Source: Butyricimonas sp. Marseille-P3923 | GTDB lineage: Bacteria; Bacteroidota; Bacteroidia; Bacteroidales; Marinifilaceae | Direction of reading: 5' to 3' | Assembly: GCF_900184685.1 (NCBI RefSeq) | Contig: NZ_FXXL01000007.1 | Location: forward strand, 1,922,001 to 1,986,000 | Length of the DNA: 64,000 nucleotides | Part shown: positions 34,712-44,427 of the stretch, in pieces | Position numbering within the stretch: position 1 is the first letter of the stretch | Layout: each line of letters begins with the position of its first letter | Notes under the pieces: model-generated | Seen by the model: the letters and a program-made list of their open reading frames with translations, nothing else | Told to the model about the DNA's origin: nothing | Databases searched by the model: none | Program-made: the position numbers and the translations under genes

Positions 34712-36184
34712 CTAAAACACCTTTTCATCATCCGGCAAAGGCAACACGAACGAATTTCCCAACGTGACAGATTCACTTCCGCTCAACACCGGATGGTTCA
34801 AACGTTTAAACATAAAAAAAGTCTGTCCTTCAGCGAGATACTCTTTCATTCCTTCCCAGATTAACTCCTCCTTGAAAGTGCTGGCGGACACGCTTTCCGG
34901 GATATTACGCTTACACCCGCGTCCTCCCCGCACCTTCTCCAGATACTTCACGGCAGCAGCATTACCGGCAGCAGAACCATACGTTGTTTCTGCAAGGATA
35001 TAGCATATTTCACTAAATCTCAACGCCGGAATCAAAGCATATTGCACTCTCACAAAGTTTTCCGATGCACCCAAATCCAACCACTTCTGTGAACGATTCG
35101 CATCAATAGTCCAATCGACAAGGTATTGGCGATAATCATCCCCGTCGCCCCTGTCCCCGAACAGACTGCCGGCATTCTTCAACAACATCTTGGGCTTACC
35201 GGTCGCCTCCGTGAAATCCTCCACATCTTCCGTCAATTTTTTATTATAAAATGCAAACAGAATATCATTGTACGCTTTCACGTATTTATTCACGCCGGAA
35301 ACATTCAAATCCGACGATGAAGTAAAATAAATATCCCACGAATCCTCCTTAGCTTCTACTAACTCATACACGTGCAACGCATACCGGTTAGCCTCTTCAT
35401 TTTCACCCGCGTACAAGCACAAACGCGCTAATGTCCCGCACACGGCCAAATAATTCATTCTGGTTCCCCGGAAACTGAAAAAACGGTTTCCGGAATCCTC
35501 CGCGACAAAACGATTGGCATACGCCATCTCATCGTCCAAAGTATCATTCTGCACTACAAGATCCTTTGCCTTCAACAAATCCTCCTTGGCAAGGCGAAGT
35601 ACCTCTGAAGTCGGCAAAGCGGATTCATAATGCGTCGGGTAAACCGTCACGTAAGGAATATACGCCCCGTTGTCACCGGTCGCCGGAGCCGGGGCAAACA
35701 TACGCAACAAATCCAAGTGCAGGTATCCCCTCAACGCCAAGGCTTCGCCATATATCAAATTTCGTTCGCGTTCACCCAAAGGAAAGAAAGAGGCATCCTT
35801 AGCTTCTATCTCCGCGATTAATTTATTGCAATTCGCGATAGCATTATATCCACCCTTCCAGATCTTTGAGATAACATCTTTGACATCCTTTGAATTATAA
35901 TCATAAACAACTGCCGCTTTATAAGCATCATTTTGACTGACATCCCCAGCCTCGTAAGTTTGCGCCAACACGCTGAGAAATCCCCATGAAAGCTCCCGTC
36001 CGTACATTTCCGGTTCGGACAACTTATAATACACTCCGTTCAAAGCACTTCGGAATCCCGTGTAATCCTTAAATGTCTTCTCGTCACTCGCCTGATTATC
36101 CGACTCCACGTCCAACCAACTATTACACGCCGCTAACCCGAACAGCATCAACAACAACAAGTAATTATATCGTATCATAATCAT
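34712..36184 (-). CDS. RagB/SusD family surface lipoprotein
   Basis: 490-residue substrate-binding lipoprotein that caps the SusC channel. Signal and lipobox LLLLMLFGLAAC (Cys20), then NSWLDVESDNQ, the standard SusD start. The TPR-like helical core includes GEALALRGYLHLDLLRMFAP near residue 150, the family hallmark. The C-terminal half ends with GRGCKRNIPESVSASTFKEE and YLAEGQTFFMFKRLN, where SusD proteins carry the RxxEL-type signature. The partner SusC ends 5 bases upstream. Confidence 0.93.
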   Translation of the reverse strand: MIMIRYNYLLLLMLFGLAACNSWLDVESDNQASDEKTFKDYTGFRSALNGVYYKLSEPEMYGRELSWGFLSVLAQTYEAGDVSQNDAYKAAVVYDYNSKDVKDVISKIWKGGYNAIANCNKLIAEIEAKDASFFPLGERERNLIYGEALALRGYLHLDLLRMFAPAPATGDNGAYIPYVTVYPTHYESALPTSEVLRLAKEDLLKAKDLVVQNDTLDDEMAYANRFVAEDSGNRFFSFRGTRMNYLAVCGTLARLCLYAGENEEANRYALHVYELVEAKEDSWDIYFTSSSDLNVSGVNKYVKAYNDILFAFYNKKLTEDVEDFTEATGKPKMLLKNAGSLFGDRGDGDDYRQYLVDWTIDANRSQKWLDLGASENFVRVQYALIPALRFSEICYILAETTYGSAAGNAAAVKYLEKVRGGRGCKRNIPESVSASTFKEELIWEGMKEYLAEGQTFFMFKRLNHPVLSGSESVTLGNSFVLPLPDDEKVF

Positions 36185-36189
36185 CTATT

Positions 36190-39100
36190 TTAAAAACTTG
36201 CATTTAAGGTCAAATTAAAAGTTCTGGCAAAGGGATAAGACAACCCCCGCTCTTGTTTCACGCTCGAAATCGTGAATATATCCTTCATGTTAAACGATAA
36301 CCGCAACATACTCATCCGCATTTTCTTCAATAAGTCTTTATCGAAATCATACCCTATCGTGAGTGAATTAAAGTTCAACATATTGTAATCCTGCACGAAA
36401 CGAGAGGTTGGCAAAGTCACGTTATTCCGGTCTTTAATTGACTTCAAACGTGTCAACTCCCCGGGCTTTGCCCATCGCTCCGTGAGAACACGCTTGTCCG
36501 CATTCGTTTCGTACAACTTCACGTTCTCCACCTTATCGACCAAAGTCTGGTTATACACTTGTCCCCCGAATTCATACATAAACGTGGCAAATAACGTGAA
36601 CCGCTTCCACTGCAAATTCACCCCGAAAGAACCCGTTGCATCCGGTTCCGTGTCACCTAAAATAGACTGTTGGCTGGATGTCCACTCCTGAATGACCTGA
36701 CCACTCCGGTCAAGAAACAACTCGCTCCCGTTACTCGGGTTTATTCCCAAAGAACGCATCCCGTAAATAGCCGTCAAAGAACCTCCTTCCTCGTATTTCA
36801 GCAAAGGTTTGCTATACTTCAAATCCTGTTTGTTGAAAACGTTATCAAAGTATTCATCAAATTTCTCGTTTACCCGTTCATTATACGCCTTCAAGGATTC
36901 AGAAATCTTCAATATTTTGTTCCGGTTATGTGCCAGATTCCCGAACACGGCAACCATCCAATCTTTATTCTGGAGAATATTAAAACGGACATCCAATTCG
37001 AATCCCTTATTCTCCACCTCACCCATATTATCCTTGTAAGAAGTAAAACCGGTATGGGTAGGAATCGTCACATCCGTGATCAAATCCTTGGTCTTTTTAT
37101 TATACCACGTAAACTTCGTATAAATCGCGTCATTCAAGAAACCCAACTCCAATTTCAAATCACGGGAAAAAGTCCGCTCCCATTTCAAATTCTCATTTCC
37201 CATATAGTGCAAGTAAATACCGCCACCCGTGGAATAATACGAATTCGTAACATCATAAGTATGCTTGGCAGCGTAAGCGGGGAAATTGGTTTTTCCCAAC
37301 ACTCCCATGGTCCCCGTGATCTTCAACAAGCTCACCACATCCTGCGCTTTCATAAACTCGTAATTATGCACGTTCAACCCGACACCCCCGGAATAAAACG
37401 GAGCATATTTCTTGTCTGCCCCGAACTCGGACGAACCGTCCAGACGCCACGAGGCATCAAGTAAATAAATATCGTTATACGTGTAGTTTAATGAAACAAA
37501 CGCCCCGAACAGCCGCTTTTTATTATCCGAATACGTGGGTACATCATCCACGTTCTCCGCGAAAGCCGGGGTATTCAATTCACCCGAAGGAAATCCCAAA
37601 TATTTCTCCACCGAACTATTCGTACTCTCCGTGTTCGTGTTCAATCCCAACGAAAAATTCATATTATGCTTCTTTATCGCCTGCACGTAATTCAACACGA
37701 AATTGGTATTCCATTTCACCAGTTTCCTCTTACTCAAATTCAACGAACCTTTCTTGTCATCATCCACGTTGTAAAACGAAGAAGAAAGCGGGTCTTTAAA
37801 AACTTTTGTTTCAGTATCGGTCAAAGTTACCGCTACCTGTCCTTTAAAATAAAGACTCTTCGTGATATACCAGTTCAAACTCAAATTATTCGTCAAATCC
37901 TGTATTTTACTTTTATCAAAACTCTTCAACATTTTCGCCTCGTACAACGGATTTTTCGTGCCACTCATACCCCCATGCCAAAGTTTTGTCTGTTCCACGT
38001 AATTTCCATCCGCATCTTTCAACTCATCATACGGCAATTTCTTCGTGTAATCACTAAAATCTCCATAAGGAGAATTTTCTGATTTCGTGACCGTGTAGGC
38101 GATCTGATTCTTCAACTGCATCCCGCCGATACGGTAATCCAAGTAAAATCCAGCTCCCAAGCGCTCTCGGAAAGATCCTTTCATCACTCCATTCTGGTTA
38201 TCGTAATTCAGATCCACGTTAAAACGCATATTCTCGGAACCACCCTGAATGGCAAGACTATGTTTATGATTAAATTCGTTCTGCAAAGGTTGTGACAACC
38301 AGTCCGTGTTTACCCCCCGAATAATGTTCGACAACTTCGCCTCGTACTCGCTTAAAAGAGTATAAGACGAATTAATGTTGGAAGTCGGTTCATAATACCC
38401 TGCCAACCGCTCAGCCTCAAGCAACTCTTTAGCGTTCATTAAATTATAATCCGACAAATCCGGAGCGGTAAGCGCACCCGTGAAATTATACATCACGTTC
38501 AACTGTCCCGGTTTCGGCGCCACCGTTTCAATCACCACCACACCGTTAGCCGCACGGGAACCGTAAATAGCCGTAGCCGCGGCATCCTTCAATATCGTGA
38601 TACTCTCTATACGGTTCGGGTCAAAATCATACACCTTTTGCACCGTCACCTCGAAACCGTCCATAATAAAAATAGGTGAATTGGGATTATTACTCAAAGC
38701 CGATTCGGAAAGGCTCTCCTTATCCAAATCCATCACCCCGATACCGGAACGTCCCCGGATATAAAACTCCGGCAATGTATTCGGGTCTGCTCCCATTTCG
38801 TTATTTTTCATGATACGCAATGAAGGATCAAACACCTGCAACACATCGATCACGTTGGTCGGCGATACCTTGAACAACTCCTCTTTATCCACCCTCACCG
38901 CATTTCCGGTAAAACTGGACTTTTTCACGTTAGCGTATCCCGTCACGACCACCTCTTCCATTTGTTTCACGTCAGGTTTCATCTTCACGGTCACCTCCCG
39001 CGTGCTATCCGTTACCACAACTTCCTGAGTTTCGAAACCGATAAAAGAGAATACCAAAGTTATGGGTAATTTCATCGTCAACGCACTTTTGAATTTTCCA

Positions 39101-39588
39101 TCCGCATCACTGACGAAACCCGTACTTGTTCCCTTGAGCATAATCGTTACTCCCGGCAACGGCTCGTTCAAGTCATCATACACCACACCGCGCACTTCCG
39201 GCACTTTCGTGTCTTTCTTTACTTCCCGAATTTCCAAAATCAACACGAAATTCTCCTTCTCCTCGTACCGCACCTGCTTCCCCGCGAACACCTGTTTCAA
39301 CGCTTCGTCAATAGTGGCATTCACTAACTTCACGTTCACCTTTTCATTCATATCCACCTGCACATTACTGTAAAAGAAATCCTTCCCGAACTCTTTTCCC
39401 AACATACGCAGCACCTGATTGATCGGAGTATCCTTCACTTCCAAAGAAACCCTACGTTCCTGTCCATGTGCCACCTGCACGCCGCACACGATACTCAACA
39501 AACAAAAAAAACTAGCCAAACGCATCATCGATAACATTTTTTTTCGTCCTAACCGCATAAACCGGTTAGGCTCTCGATTATTTTCCAT
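36190..39588 (-). CDS. SusC/RagA TonB-linked outer-membrane transporter with STN signalling domain
   Basis: About 1132 residues. Order: cytoplasmic-side leader and signal segment (MLSMMRLASFFCLLSIVCGV), STN domain (TPINQVLRMLGKEFGKDFFY ... FVLILE), carboxypeptidase-regulatory-like beta-sandwich (GVVYDDLNEPLPGVTIMLKG), plug (MEEVVVTGYANVKKSSFTGN; SITILKDAAATAIYGSRAAN), and a 22-strand barrel ending in Phe (RTFNLTLNASF). The STN domain contacts a FecR anti-sigma factor, and FecR and sigma genes lie directly upstream, so substrate binding should induce the operon. Start ATG 39588 is preferred; longer starts to 39645 add a non-conserved leader. Confidence 0.93.
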   Translation of the reverse strand: MENNREPNRFMRLGRKKMLSMMRLASFFCLLSIVCGVQVAHGQERRVSLEVKDTPINQVLRMLGKEFGKDFFYSNVQVDMNEKVNVKLVNATIDEALKQVFAGKQVRYEEKENFVLILEIREVKKDTKVPEVRGVVYDDLNEPLPGVTIMLKGTSTGFVSDADGKFKSALTMKLPITLVFSFIGFETQEVVVTDSTREVTVKMKPDVKQMEEVVVTGYANVKKSSFTGNAVRVDKEELFKVSPTNVIDVLQVFDPSLRIMKNNEMGADPNTLPEFYIRGRSGIGVMDLDKESLSESALSNNPNSPIFIMDGFEVTVQKVYDFDPNRIESITILKDAAATAIYGSRAANGVVVIETVAPKPGQLNVMYNFTGALTAPDLSDYNLMNAKELLEAERLAGYYEPTSNINSSYTLLSEYEAKLSNIIRGVNTDWLSQPLQNEFNHKHSLAIQGGSENMRFNVDLNYDNQNGVMKGSFRERLGAGFYLDYRIGGMQLKNQIAYTVTKSENSPYGDFSDYTKKLPYDELKDADGNYVEQTKLWHGGMSGTKNPLYEAKMLKSFDKSKIQDLTNNLSLNWYITKSLYFKGQVAVTLTDTETKVFKDPLSSSFYNVDDDKKGSLNLSKRKLVKWNTNFVLNYVQAIKKHNMNFSLGLNTNTESTNSSVEKYLGFPSGELNTPAFAENVDDVPTYSDNKKRLFGAFVSLNYTYNDIYLLDASWRLDGSSEFGADKKYAPFYSGGVGLNVHNYEFMKAQDVVSLLKITGTMGVLGKTNFPAYAAKHTYDVTNSYYSTGGGIYLHYMGNENLKWERTFSRDLKLELGFLNDAIYTKFTWYNKKTKDLITDVTIPTHTGFTSYKDNMGEVENKGFELDVRFNILQNKDWMVAVFGNLAHNRNKILKISESLKAYNERVNEKFDEYFDNVFNKQDLKYSKPLLKYEEGGSLTAIYGMRSLGINPSNGSELFLDRSGQVIQEWTSSQQSILGDTEPDATGSFGVNLQWKRFTLFATFMYEFGGQVYNQTLVDKVENVKLYETNADKRVLTERWAKPGELTRLKSIKDRNNVTLPTSRFVQDYNMLNFNSLTIGYDFDKDLLKKMRMSMLRLSFNMKDIFTISSVKQERGLSYPFARTFNLTLNASF

Positions 39589-39687
39589 ATATTTGCATTT
39601 AAGGTTATACATAGCTTTGTTCTCTCTCAAACAGTAACAAAGCAATTACCACTCAAAACCGGGGAAGTCTAGCCACTTCCTCGATTT

Positions 39688-40848
39688 TTATTTTCCAGAT
39701 ATTATAATATTTTCTCCTTTCACGCTAAACCGCACAAAACTCGTTGCCTCAATCATCTCGATCAAATCGCTCAACGGTCTAAATTTCAACATCGCCCCGG
39801 AAAAACGAATATCTTTCAAATCATCATCATCAAAAGATATTTTCACGTCATACCAGCGGGAAACCTGCCGGGCGATATCTTCCAAACGGGAATTATCAAA
39901 ACTAAACTTCCCGTTCACCCAAGACGTGACATACGACACATCGACATCCTGCACCTCAATTTTTCCACCCGCAGTCAACGCCTGTTGTCCCGGCTCCAGC
40001 ACCACCGACTCTCCTCCGCGGGCATCCACCCGCACCGCCCCGTTCACGAGCGTCATCACGGCATCACGATCTTCCTCGTAAGCTGAAACGTTGAACTCCG
40101 TACCCAACACGCACACGTCAGCACGTTCCGTTGCCACGTAAAACGGTCTTGATGAATCTTTCTTCACCTTAAAATAAGCCTCTCCCACCAATCGTACCCT
40201 TCTCTCCCCCGCGGCAAAGCGTTCCGGTATTTCCAGCGAAGAAGCGGAATTCAACCAAACAACCGACCCGTCTTCCAACACCATTCGATACTCCCCTCCA
40301 TTCGGGATCACCAATTTATGCACCCGCCGTTCCAATCCTTCATCATTATTCCCTCCCTCGTAACGCAACACCCGGTTGGAATCCACCCGCACTACCGCTC
40401 CCCCGTCCCCAGTCAGCAAAGTATCTTTCATCGTTTCGTCGATTGCCACTTGTACCCCGTTCGCCCACACGATATACGCCTGTTCTTTCCCGGGCACCGC
40501 CACTTTCGCGAAAATACGATGTTCCTCCTCTTTCTTTTTCCCATCATTCCACAACAAGTAGCTCCCCACGCTCACAAGTAAAATACCGACCGCAACATAA
40601 CGCATCCACCCCGCAACATAACGCACCCGTCGTTTTTTATGCTTCTTAACCGACTGCAAACGTCCTTGCACATTCGGGTGAAATTCTTCCCGCAACACGG
40701 ACAACCGCTGCCGCACCGCTTCAAATTCCCGCAAGATTCGTCCATGAGCCTCCGACTCTGCCAACCACCCGGACAATTCTTTCTCCTCCGCGGCAGAAAG
40801 TTCCCCGTCAATCCTTTTTACCAATAATTCTTCTATTCTCTCGTTCAT
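39688..40848 (-). CDS. FecR family anti-sigma factor
   Basis: 386-residue inner-membrane regulator. The N-terminal cytoplasmic part (LLVKRIDGELSAAEEKELSGW) binds the sigma factor. One membrane helix, YVAVGILLVSVGSYLLW, lies near residue 85. The periplasmic FecR domain has GGEYRMVLEDGSVVWLNSAS and RRVRLVGEAYFKV, and the C-terminal DUF4974 domain (FSFDNSRLEDIARQVSRWYD) ends the protein. It should relay the STN signal from the SusC transporter encoded just downstream to the sigma factor encoded 92 bases upstream. Confidence 0.93.
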   Translation of the reverse strand: MNERIEELLVKRIDGELSAAEEKELSGWLAESEAHGRILREFEAVRQRLSVLREEFHPNVQGRLQSVKKHKKRRVRYVAGWMRYVAVGILLVSVGSYLLWNDGKKKEEEHRIFAKVAVPGKEQAYIVWANGVQVAIDETMKDTLLTGDGGAVVRVDSNRVLRYEGGNNDEGLERRVHKLVIPNGGEYRMVLEDGSVVWLNSASSLEIPERFAAGERRVRLVGEAYFKVKKDSSRPFYVATERADVCVLGTEFNVSAYEEDRDAVMTLVNGAVRVDARGGESVVLEPGQQALTAGGKIEVQDVDVSYVTSWVNGKFSFDNSRLEDIARQVSRWYDVKISFDDDDLKDIRFSGAMLKFRPLSDLIEMIEATSFVRFSVKGENIIISGK

Positions 40849-40940
40849 AAAATGACAAGCTGATTTATATTCTTCGTGAGAGGACGCACAAGAATAAAAA
40901 AAGGGTGAAAAGAAAACAGAATATTTTTCAAAAAAATAAA

Positions 40941-41519
40941 TTACCGCCTATTAAACCCCTCACCCACATAAAAATAATAGAACAAAACAGAAATCTCTCC
41001 CGACGTAAATTTCTTTCTCAACTCCCGGTAAGCAATCTTCATTTGCGTTTTGACCGTATTGACCGAGATATCCAGTTTCTCTGCCGCCTCCGCGTACTTC
41101 ATATCTTCGAGTACGACCAATTTTAAAACAACACGGCATTGCTCCGGCAAACTTTCCACGGCATCCCACACGTATTTCCAATCCTCCGCCAAAATCTCTT
41201 CCGTTTCCATCTCCGACAATGCCTCCAACCCCACGTGAGGTCTTTGTCGGCGCGCATAACTGACACAACCGTTTCGCACCGCCACGTAAAGATAACTATC
41301 CAGTGAAATATCGCTGCTAATCTTCAAGTTATTCTCCCATATCCGGACAAAAACATCCTGCACGATATCCTCCGCCACGTCATATGATCCCACGAAAGCC
41401 CGTGCAAAACGGCACAAGTCCTCGTAACGGGTTGTAAACAGGTAATCAAAAGCCGGTTCGTACCCCTTTTTCAAATCTTGTACCAACTGATTTACATCAT
41501 ATTTTACTCGCTCCGTCAT
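40941..41519 (-). CDS. ECF RNA polymerase sigma factor (FecI-like)
   Basis: 192-residue sigma-70 of the extracytoplasmic-function group. Region 2 shows YDVAEDIVQDVFVRIWEN near residue 50; region 4 shows LPEQCRVVLKLVVLEDMKYA and AEKLDISVNTVKTQMKIAYR. It has no other domain. It is first in the sigma-FecR-SusC-SusD locus and should activate that locus once released from FecR. Confidence 0.93.
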   Translation of the reverse strand: MTERVKYDVNQLVQDLKKGYEPAFDYLFTTRYEDLCRFARAFVGSYDVAEDIVQDVFVRIWENNLKISSDISLDSYLYVAVRNGCVSYARRQRPHVGLEALSEMETEEILAEDWKYVWDAVESLPEQCRVVLKLVVLEDMKYAEAAEKLDISVNTVKTQMKIAYRELRKKFTSGEISVLFYYFYVGEGFNRR

Positions 41520-41543
41520 ACTAGCTATCTAAATTCCACATTA

Positions 41544-41551
41544 CAAATGTA
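41544..41551 (-). promoter_or_regulatory. Candidate -7 box for the ECF sigma gene of locus 1
   Basis: Minus-strand TACATTTG fits TAnnTTTG, 24 bases upstream of the start codon; no clear -33 element. Confidence 0.4.
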
Positions 41552-41778
41552 AAGAAATATATTATTCCCGAACACATTTATTTCCGAATAAAACTTATTC
41601 GTTCCTAATAAATGTGGCGTTTTATGCCGACCACCTGTACCTCACGCTACATTACTTGAACACGCTGATCCGTCAAGCGGGCAACCGCACGATTATGGAA
41701 TGGATATTACCTATATTCCTAATTATTTATAAAAGGAAGCAAAATTTTATAGACTTCCGGTTGAATCATCACAAAATC

Positions 41779-42153
41779 TTATTCCGGCAGTATCTCGATC
41801 CAATACCCGTCAGGATCAGCAATAAAATAAAGCCCCATATCAGTATTCTCGTAGCACACGCAATCCATTTGCTTGTGGTATGCCCGTACCTCATCATAAT
41901 CGCCGGGAACACGCATACAAAGGTGAAATTCCCCCTCTCCCAAGTCGTAGGGTTCTTTCCGATCCCGCATCCACGTCAATTCCAACAGGAACCCGGTCTT
42001 TTCCTCACCCATATACACTAAAATAAAGGAACCGTCTTTGGCTTCCATCCGGCGGACTTCCTTTAATCCCAAGGCTTTCTCGTAAAAACGAATGCTTCTG
42101 TTCAAATCAAGCACGTTAAAATTGAAATGGTCAAATCGACTTTTAATCTCCAT
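41779..42153 (-). CDS. VOC family protein (glyoxalase I-like)
   Basis: 124-residue single-unit vicinal-oxygen-chelate protein. FDHFNFNVLDLNRSIRFYEK near residue 7 supplies the first metal His, GEGEFHLCMRV the second, and FIADPDGYWIEILPE the C-terminal Glu. This order and the SIRFYEKALGL phrase resemble lactoylglutathione lyase, but Bacteroidales generally lack glutathione, so the true substrate is uncertain. It is on the same strand as the MBL-fold gene 66 bases downstream, and both glyoxalase I-like and MBL folds recall methylglyoxal detoxification, though the MBL protein here is not a typical glyoxalase II. Confidence 0.85.
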   Translation of the reverse strand: MEIKSRFDHFNFNVLDLNRSIRFYEKALGLKEVRRMEAKDGSFILVYMGEEKTGFLLELTWMRDRKEPYDLGEGEFHLCMRVPGDYDEVRAYHKQMDCVCYENTDMGLYFIADPDGYWIEILPE

Positions 42154-42169
42154 AGCACAACAATTTTAA

Positions 42170-42219
42170 ATTTAAAAATTCATACAATCACAGAATCGGC
42201 AATCGTAAATCGCCCAATC
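42170..42219. repeat. AT-rich intergenic repeat, second family, one arm (B3)
   Basis: ATACAATCACAGAATCGGC, AATCGTAAATCGCCC, AATCTTAAATCATAAAC: the AATCACAGAATC unit of B1 followed by AATCGTAAATC units. It fills the gap between the VOC and MBL-fold genes. Confidence 0.5.
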
Positions 42220-42942
42220 TTAAATCATAAACTCCTCTCCTTTATACTCCAAACTCACGAAACGAACGCCTCGTTCCCCGGCATATTCCCGGAAAGCATT
42301 CGCTTTATCGTAAACGTCGTCAAAATGCATCGGAACAAACGTTCCCACGCGGAACCGATCTATAAATTGCTTCGCCCCCAACATATAGTCCTCCCCCAAA
42401 CGGGGATCGACAGGAAACATAACCAAATCCATGCTATCCGTTCTCCGCGCGAGCGTATCGAGTTCAGCCAGATACGCACTTTCCGCTTCCCGCACCTCTT
42501 CCCCGGTCGCCTCCTCTTTCCAATGCCAATTATTCAAATCCCCGGCATGAAAAACCGTCTTCCCGCGTAAGCGCAGCAAGAATGAAATCCCGGCATCCGT
42601 GGAACCGAACGCCTCTATTTCCAGTATCCCATCTGTCCACACGTTACCCTTCTCGATATAACAGGCATCCCATAAACCGACATGTCCCACTTCAAGAATA
42701 TCTTTAGAGAAAATATATTGAATATCAGGTCGTGAATGTTTCCAAGTCAACACATCCGGGTTAAAATGATCGGCATGAACATGGGATGCCAAAACATAGA
42801 GTTTACCCGGACGTCCCAACAACTCCCCGTGCACGACACCCGTCAACGGCGGGTTTGCCGAATCCTTATAATAATCGATAATCACGGTAACACCCTCGTC
42901 CAAAAGGGCAAACCCGCTATGATAGATATAAATTCCTTTCAT
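42220..42942 (-). CDS. MBL-fold metallo-hydrolase
   Basis: 240-residue cytoplasmic protein of the UlaG-like metallo-beta-lactamase group. The metal motif is HVHADHF near residue 55 (HxHxDH), with a later His in KTVFHAGDLNNWHWKE and one in PMHFDDVYD. The substrate is unknown; members cleave phosphoesters, lactones or act on nucleic acids. It lies between the VOC gene and the nucleobase permease, all on the minus strand. Confidence 0.87.
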   Translation of the reverse strand: MKGIYIYHSGFALLDEGVTVIIDYYKDSANPPLTGVVHGELLGRPGKLYVLASHVHADHFNPDVLTWKHSRPDIQYIFSKDILEVGHVGLWDACYIEKGNVWTDGILEIEAFGSTDAGISFLLRLRGKTVFHAGDLNNWHWKEEATGEEVREAESAYLAELDTLARRTDSMDLVMFPVDPRLGEDYMLGAKQFIDRFRVGTFVPMHFDDVYDKANAFREYAGERGVRFVSLEYKGEEFMI

Positions 42943-42969
42943 ACAAATCTTCTTTTTCCCATGTATACG

Positions 42970-44244
42970 TCACGCCCCTTGCGCAGGTTTGCTCTTTCTA
43001 AAGATCAGATGCTCCAGAATCAACACGGACACGACTCCCATCACGAAACCGTTTCCCACGATCGGGCGAAACAAAGAAGGTATAAGATTCACCACTTCCG
43101 AGGGAGCGAAAGACAGCAACAACGCCACCATCAGGGGCAAGCCGACTACCACGCCGCTATCGAAATCCGTGATCGCCCGTTCACGTACCAACATTTGCAT
43201 CCCCGCCGCCAACTGCGTCGCCATCAAGTAAAGCAATATCGCCCCCATGACCACCCCCGGCAACGTTACCAACAACCCGACCACAGCCGGGAAAAAAGCA
43301 CACGCTATCAAACCGATACCCGCCGGAATCAAGGTATAGCGAGAGGCGCACCCCGTGGCGGCGATCACTCCCGGGCTCATGGAATAATCCACGGGACCGA
43401 TTACCCCGAACAATCCCGACAACACGTTAGTGAGCCCGACAACCCCCACGCCCCGGGTTGTACGTTTATTCAGGTTATCGGCTTGCAACATATATCCCAC
43501 GGCTTGAATCGAACCCAACTCGTTCACGATAAGTGCCACGTAACAGAACAAAAACGAAAATATCGTCCCCGCCTCAAAATCCAGTGAAAAATTAAACAGA
43601 GATACTTGGCTTTCCGCCCCCGTCGAGGGTAACACGGGAAAACCATTCACCAGATAATACACCAGCGCCCCTCCGGCTATCCCCCACAACACCGTGGTAG
43701 ACTTCCATATCCCCCGTAAAAACTTATTCCCGATAACCAACGCAAACACGATGAGCAACGTGAAAAACAAATTGAACAACCCGTGTGCCGTATCTCCCAT
43801 GACAAGGTTCAAAATAACGGGAGTCAACGTGAAAGCAATCAATATCAGAATGACCGTGACAACGCGAGGCGTGAAAATAAACTGTAATTTTCCCAACCAA
43901 CCACTGTACGCCAATACCGTCAACACCAGTCCCCCGACCAGAATCCCCGTGTATATGGCGGAAATTCCCGCTGAAACAGTAGCAAGAATCCCTATCAGCA
44001 ACACGGATGCCGGACCGATAACCAACGGCAACCGATGCCCCCACAACACTTGCACGACCATCGCCACGCCCATGATCCCGAACAACTTTTGCAGGTAGAA
44101 AGTCTGTTCCGCCACGTCCGTGTAATGCAGCTTCGAAACGATAATTCCCATGATCACCACGCAAGGCAGAGAAACGATCCACCATTGCAACCCGTACATC
44201 AACATGGGCAACAGCCCCGGTTTATCATTCAATTCGTATTTCAT
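42970..44244 (-). CDS. Nucleobase:cation symporter-2 (uracil/xanthine permease family)
   Basis: 424-residue inner-membrane transporter with about 12-14 hydrophobic segments. Family motifs include GLQWWIVSLPCVVIMG at the start, LPLVIGPASVLLIGIL, GVVGLTNVLSGLFGVIGPVD and VGLPLMVALLL. Substrate (uracil, xanthine or urate) cannot be decided from sequence alone. The first about 30 codons and the upstream 70 bases are duplicated at 55064-55231 as a pseudogene fragment. It is 27 bases before the MBL-fold gene, so the two may be co-transcribed. Confidence 0.88.
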   Translation of the reverse strand: MKYELNDKPGLLPMLMYGLQWWIVSLPCVVIMGIIVSKLHYTDVAEQTFYLQKLFGIMGVAMVVQVLWGHRLPLVIGPASVLLIGILATVSAGISAIYTGILVGGLVLTVLAYSGWLGKLQFIFTPRVVTVILILIAFTLTPVILNLVMGDTAHGLFNLFFTLLIVFALVIGNKFLRGIWKSTTVLWGIAGGALVYYLVNGFPVLPSTGAESQVSLFNFSLDFEAGTIFSFLFCYVALIVNELGSIQAVGYMLQADNLNKRTTRGVGVVGLTNVLSGLFGVIGPVDYSMSPGVIAATGCASRYTLIPAGIGLIACAFFPAVVGLLVTLPGVVMGAILLYLMATQLAAGMQMLVRERAITDFDSGVVVGLPLMVALLLSFAPSEVVNLIPSLFRPIVGNGFVMGVVSVLILEHLIFRKSKPAQGA

Positions 44245-44350
44245 CTCATCTCGTATTTACACGTGTAAAAATAGTACATTACAAGAGATTTTACACCTTT
44301 CTCGAAAAAAAGATGTTTCGGACGTGTCAATATACAAGAAGTAATAAAAG

Positions 44351-44384
44351 CGAGTCCCGTTACCAGGGCGGGTAGCGGGACTCG
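44351..44384 (-). terminator. Strong hairpin terminator of the second Sus-like locus
   Basis: CGAGTCCCGTTACC-AGGGCG-GGTAGCGGGACTCG, a 14-bp stem with one G-T, followed on the minus strand by CTTTTATT. Located about 45 bases after the metalloprotease stop. Confidence 0.85.
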
Positions 44385-44427
44385 ATGAATTTTATTTATA
44401 GAAATTGAATGCATTTACGATATTACA

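Noticed and set aside
41614-42021. Plus-strand 135-residue open frame overlapping the VOC gene
   Set aside because: Its second half is antisense to the VOC gene; only the first about 30 codons might be a relic, so no gene is called.
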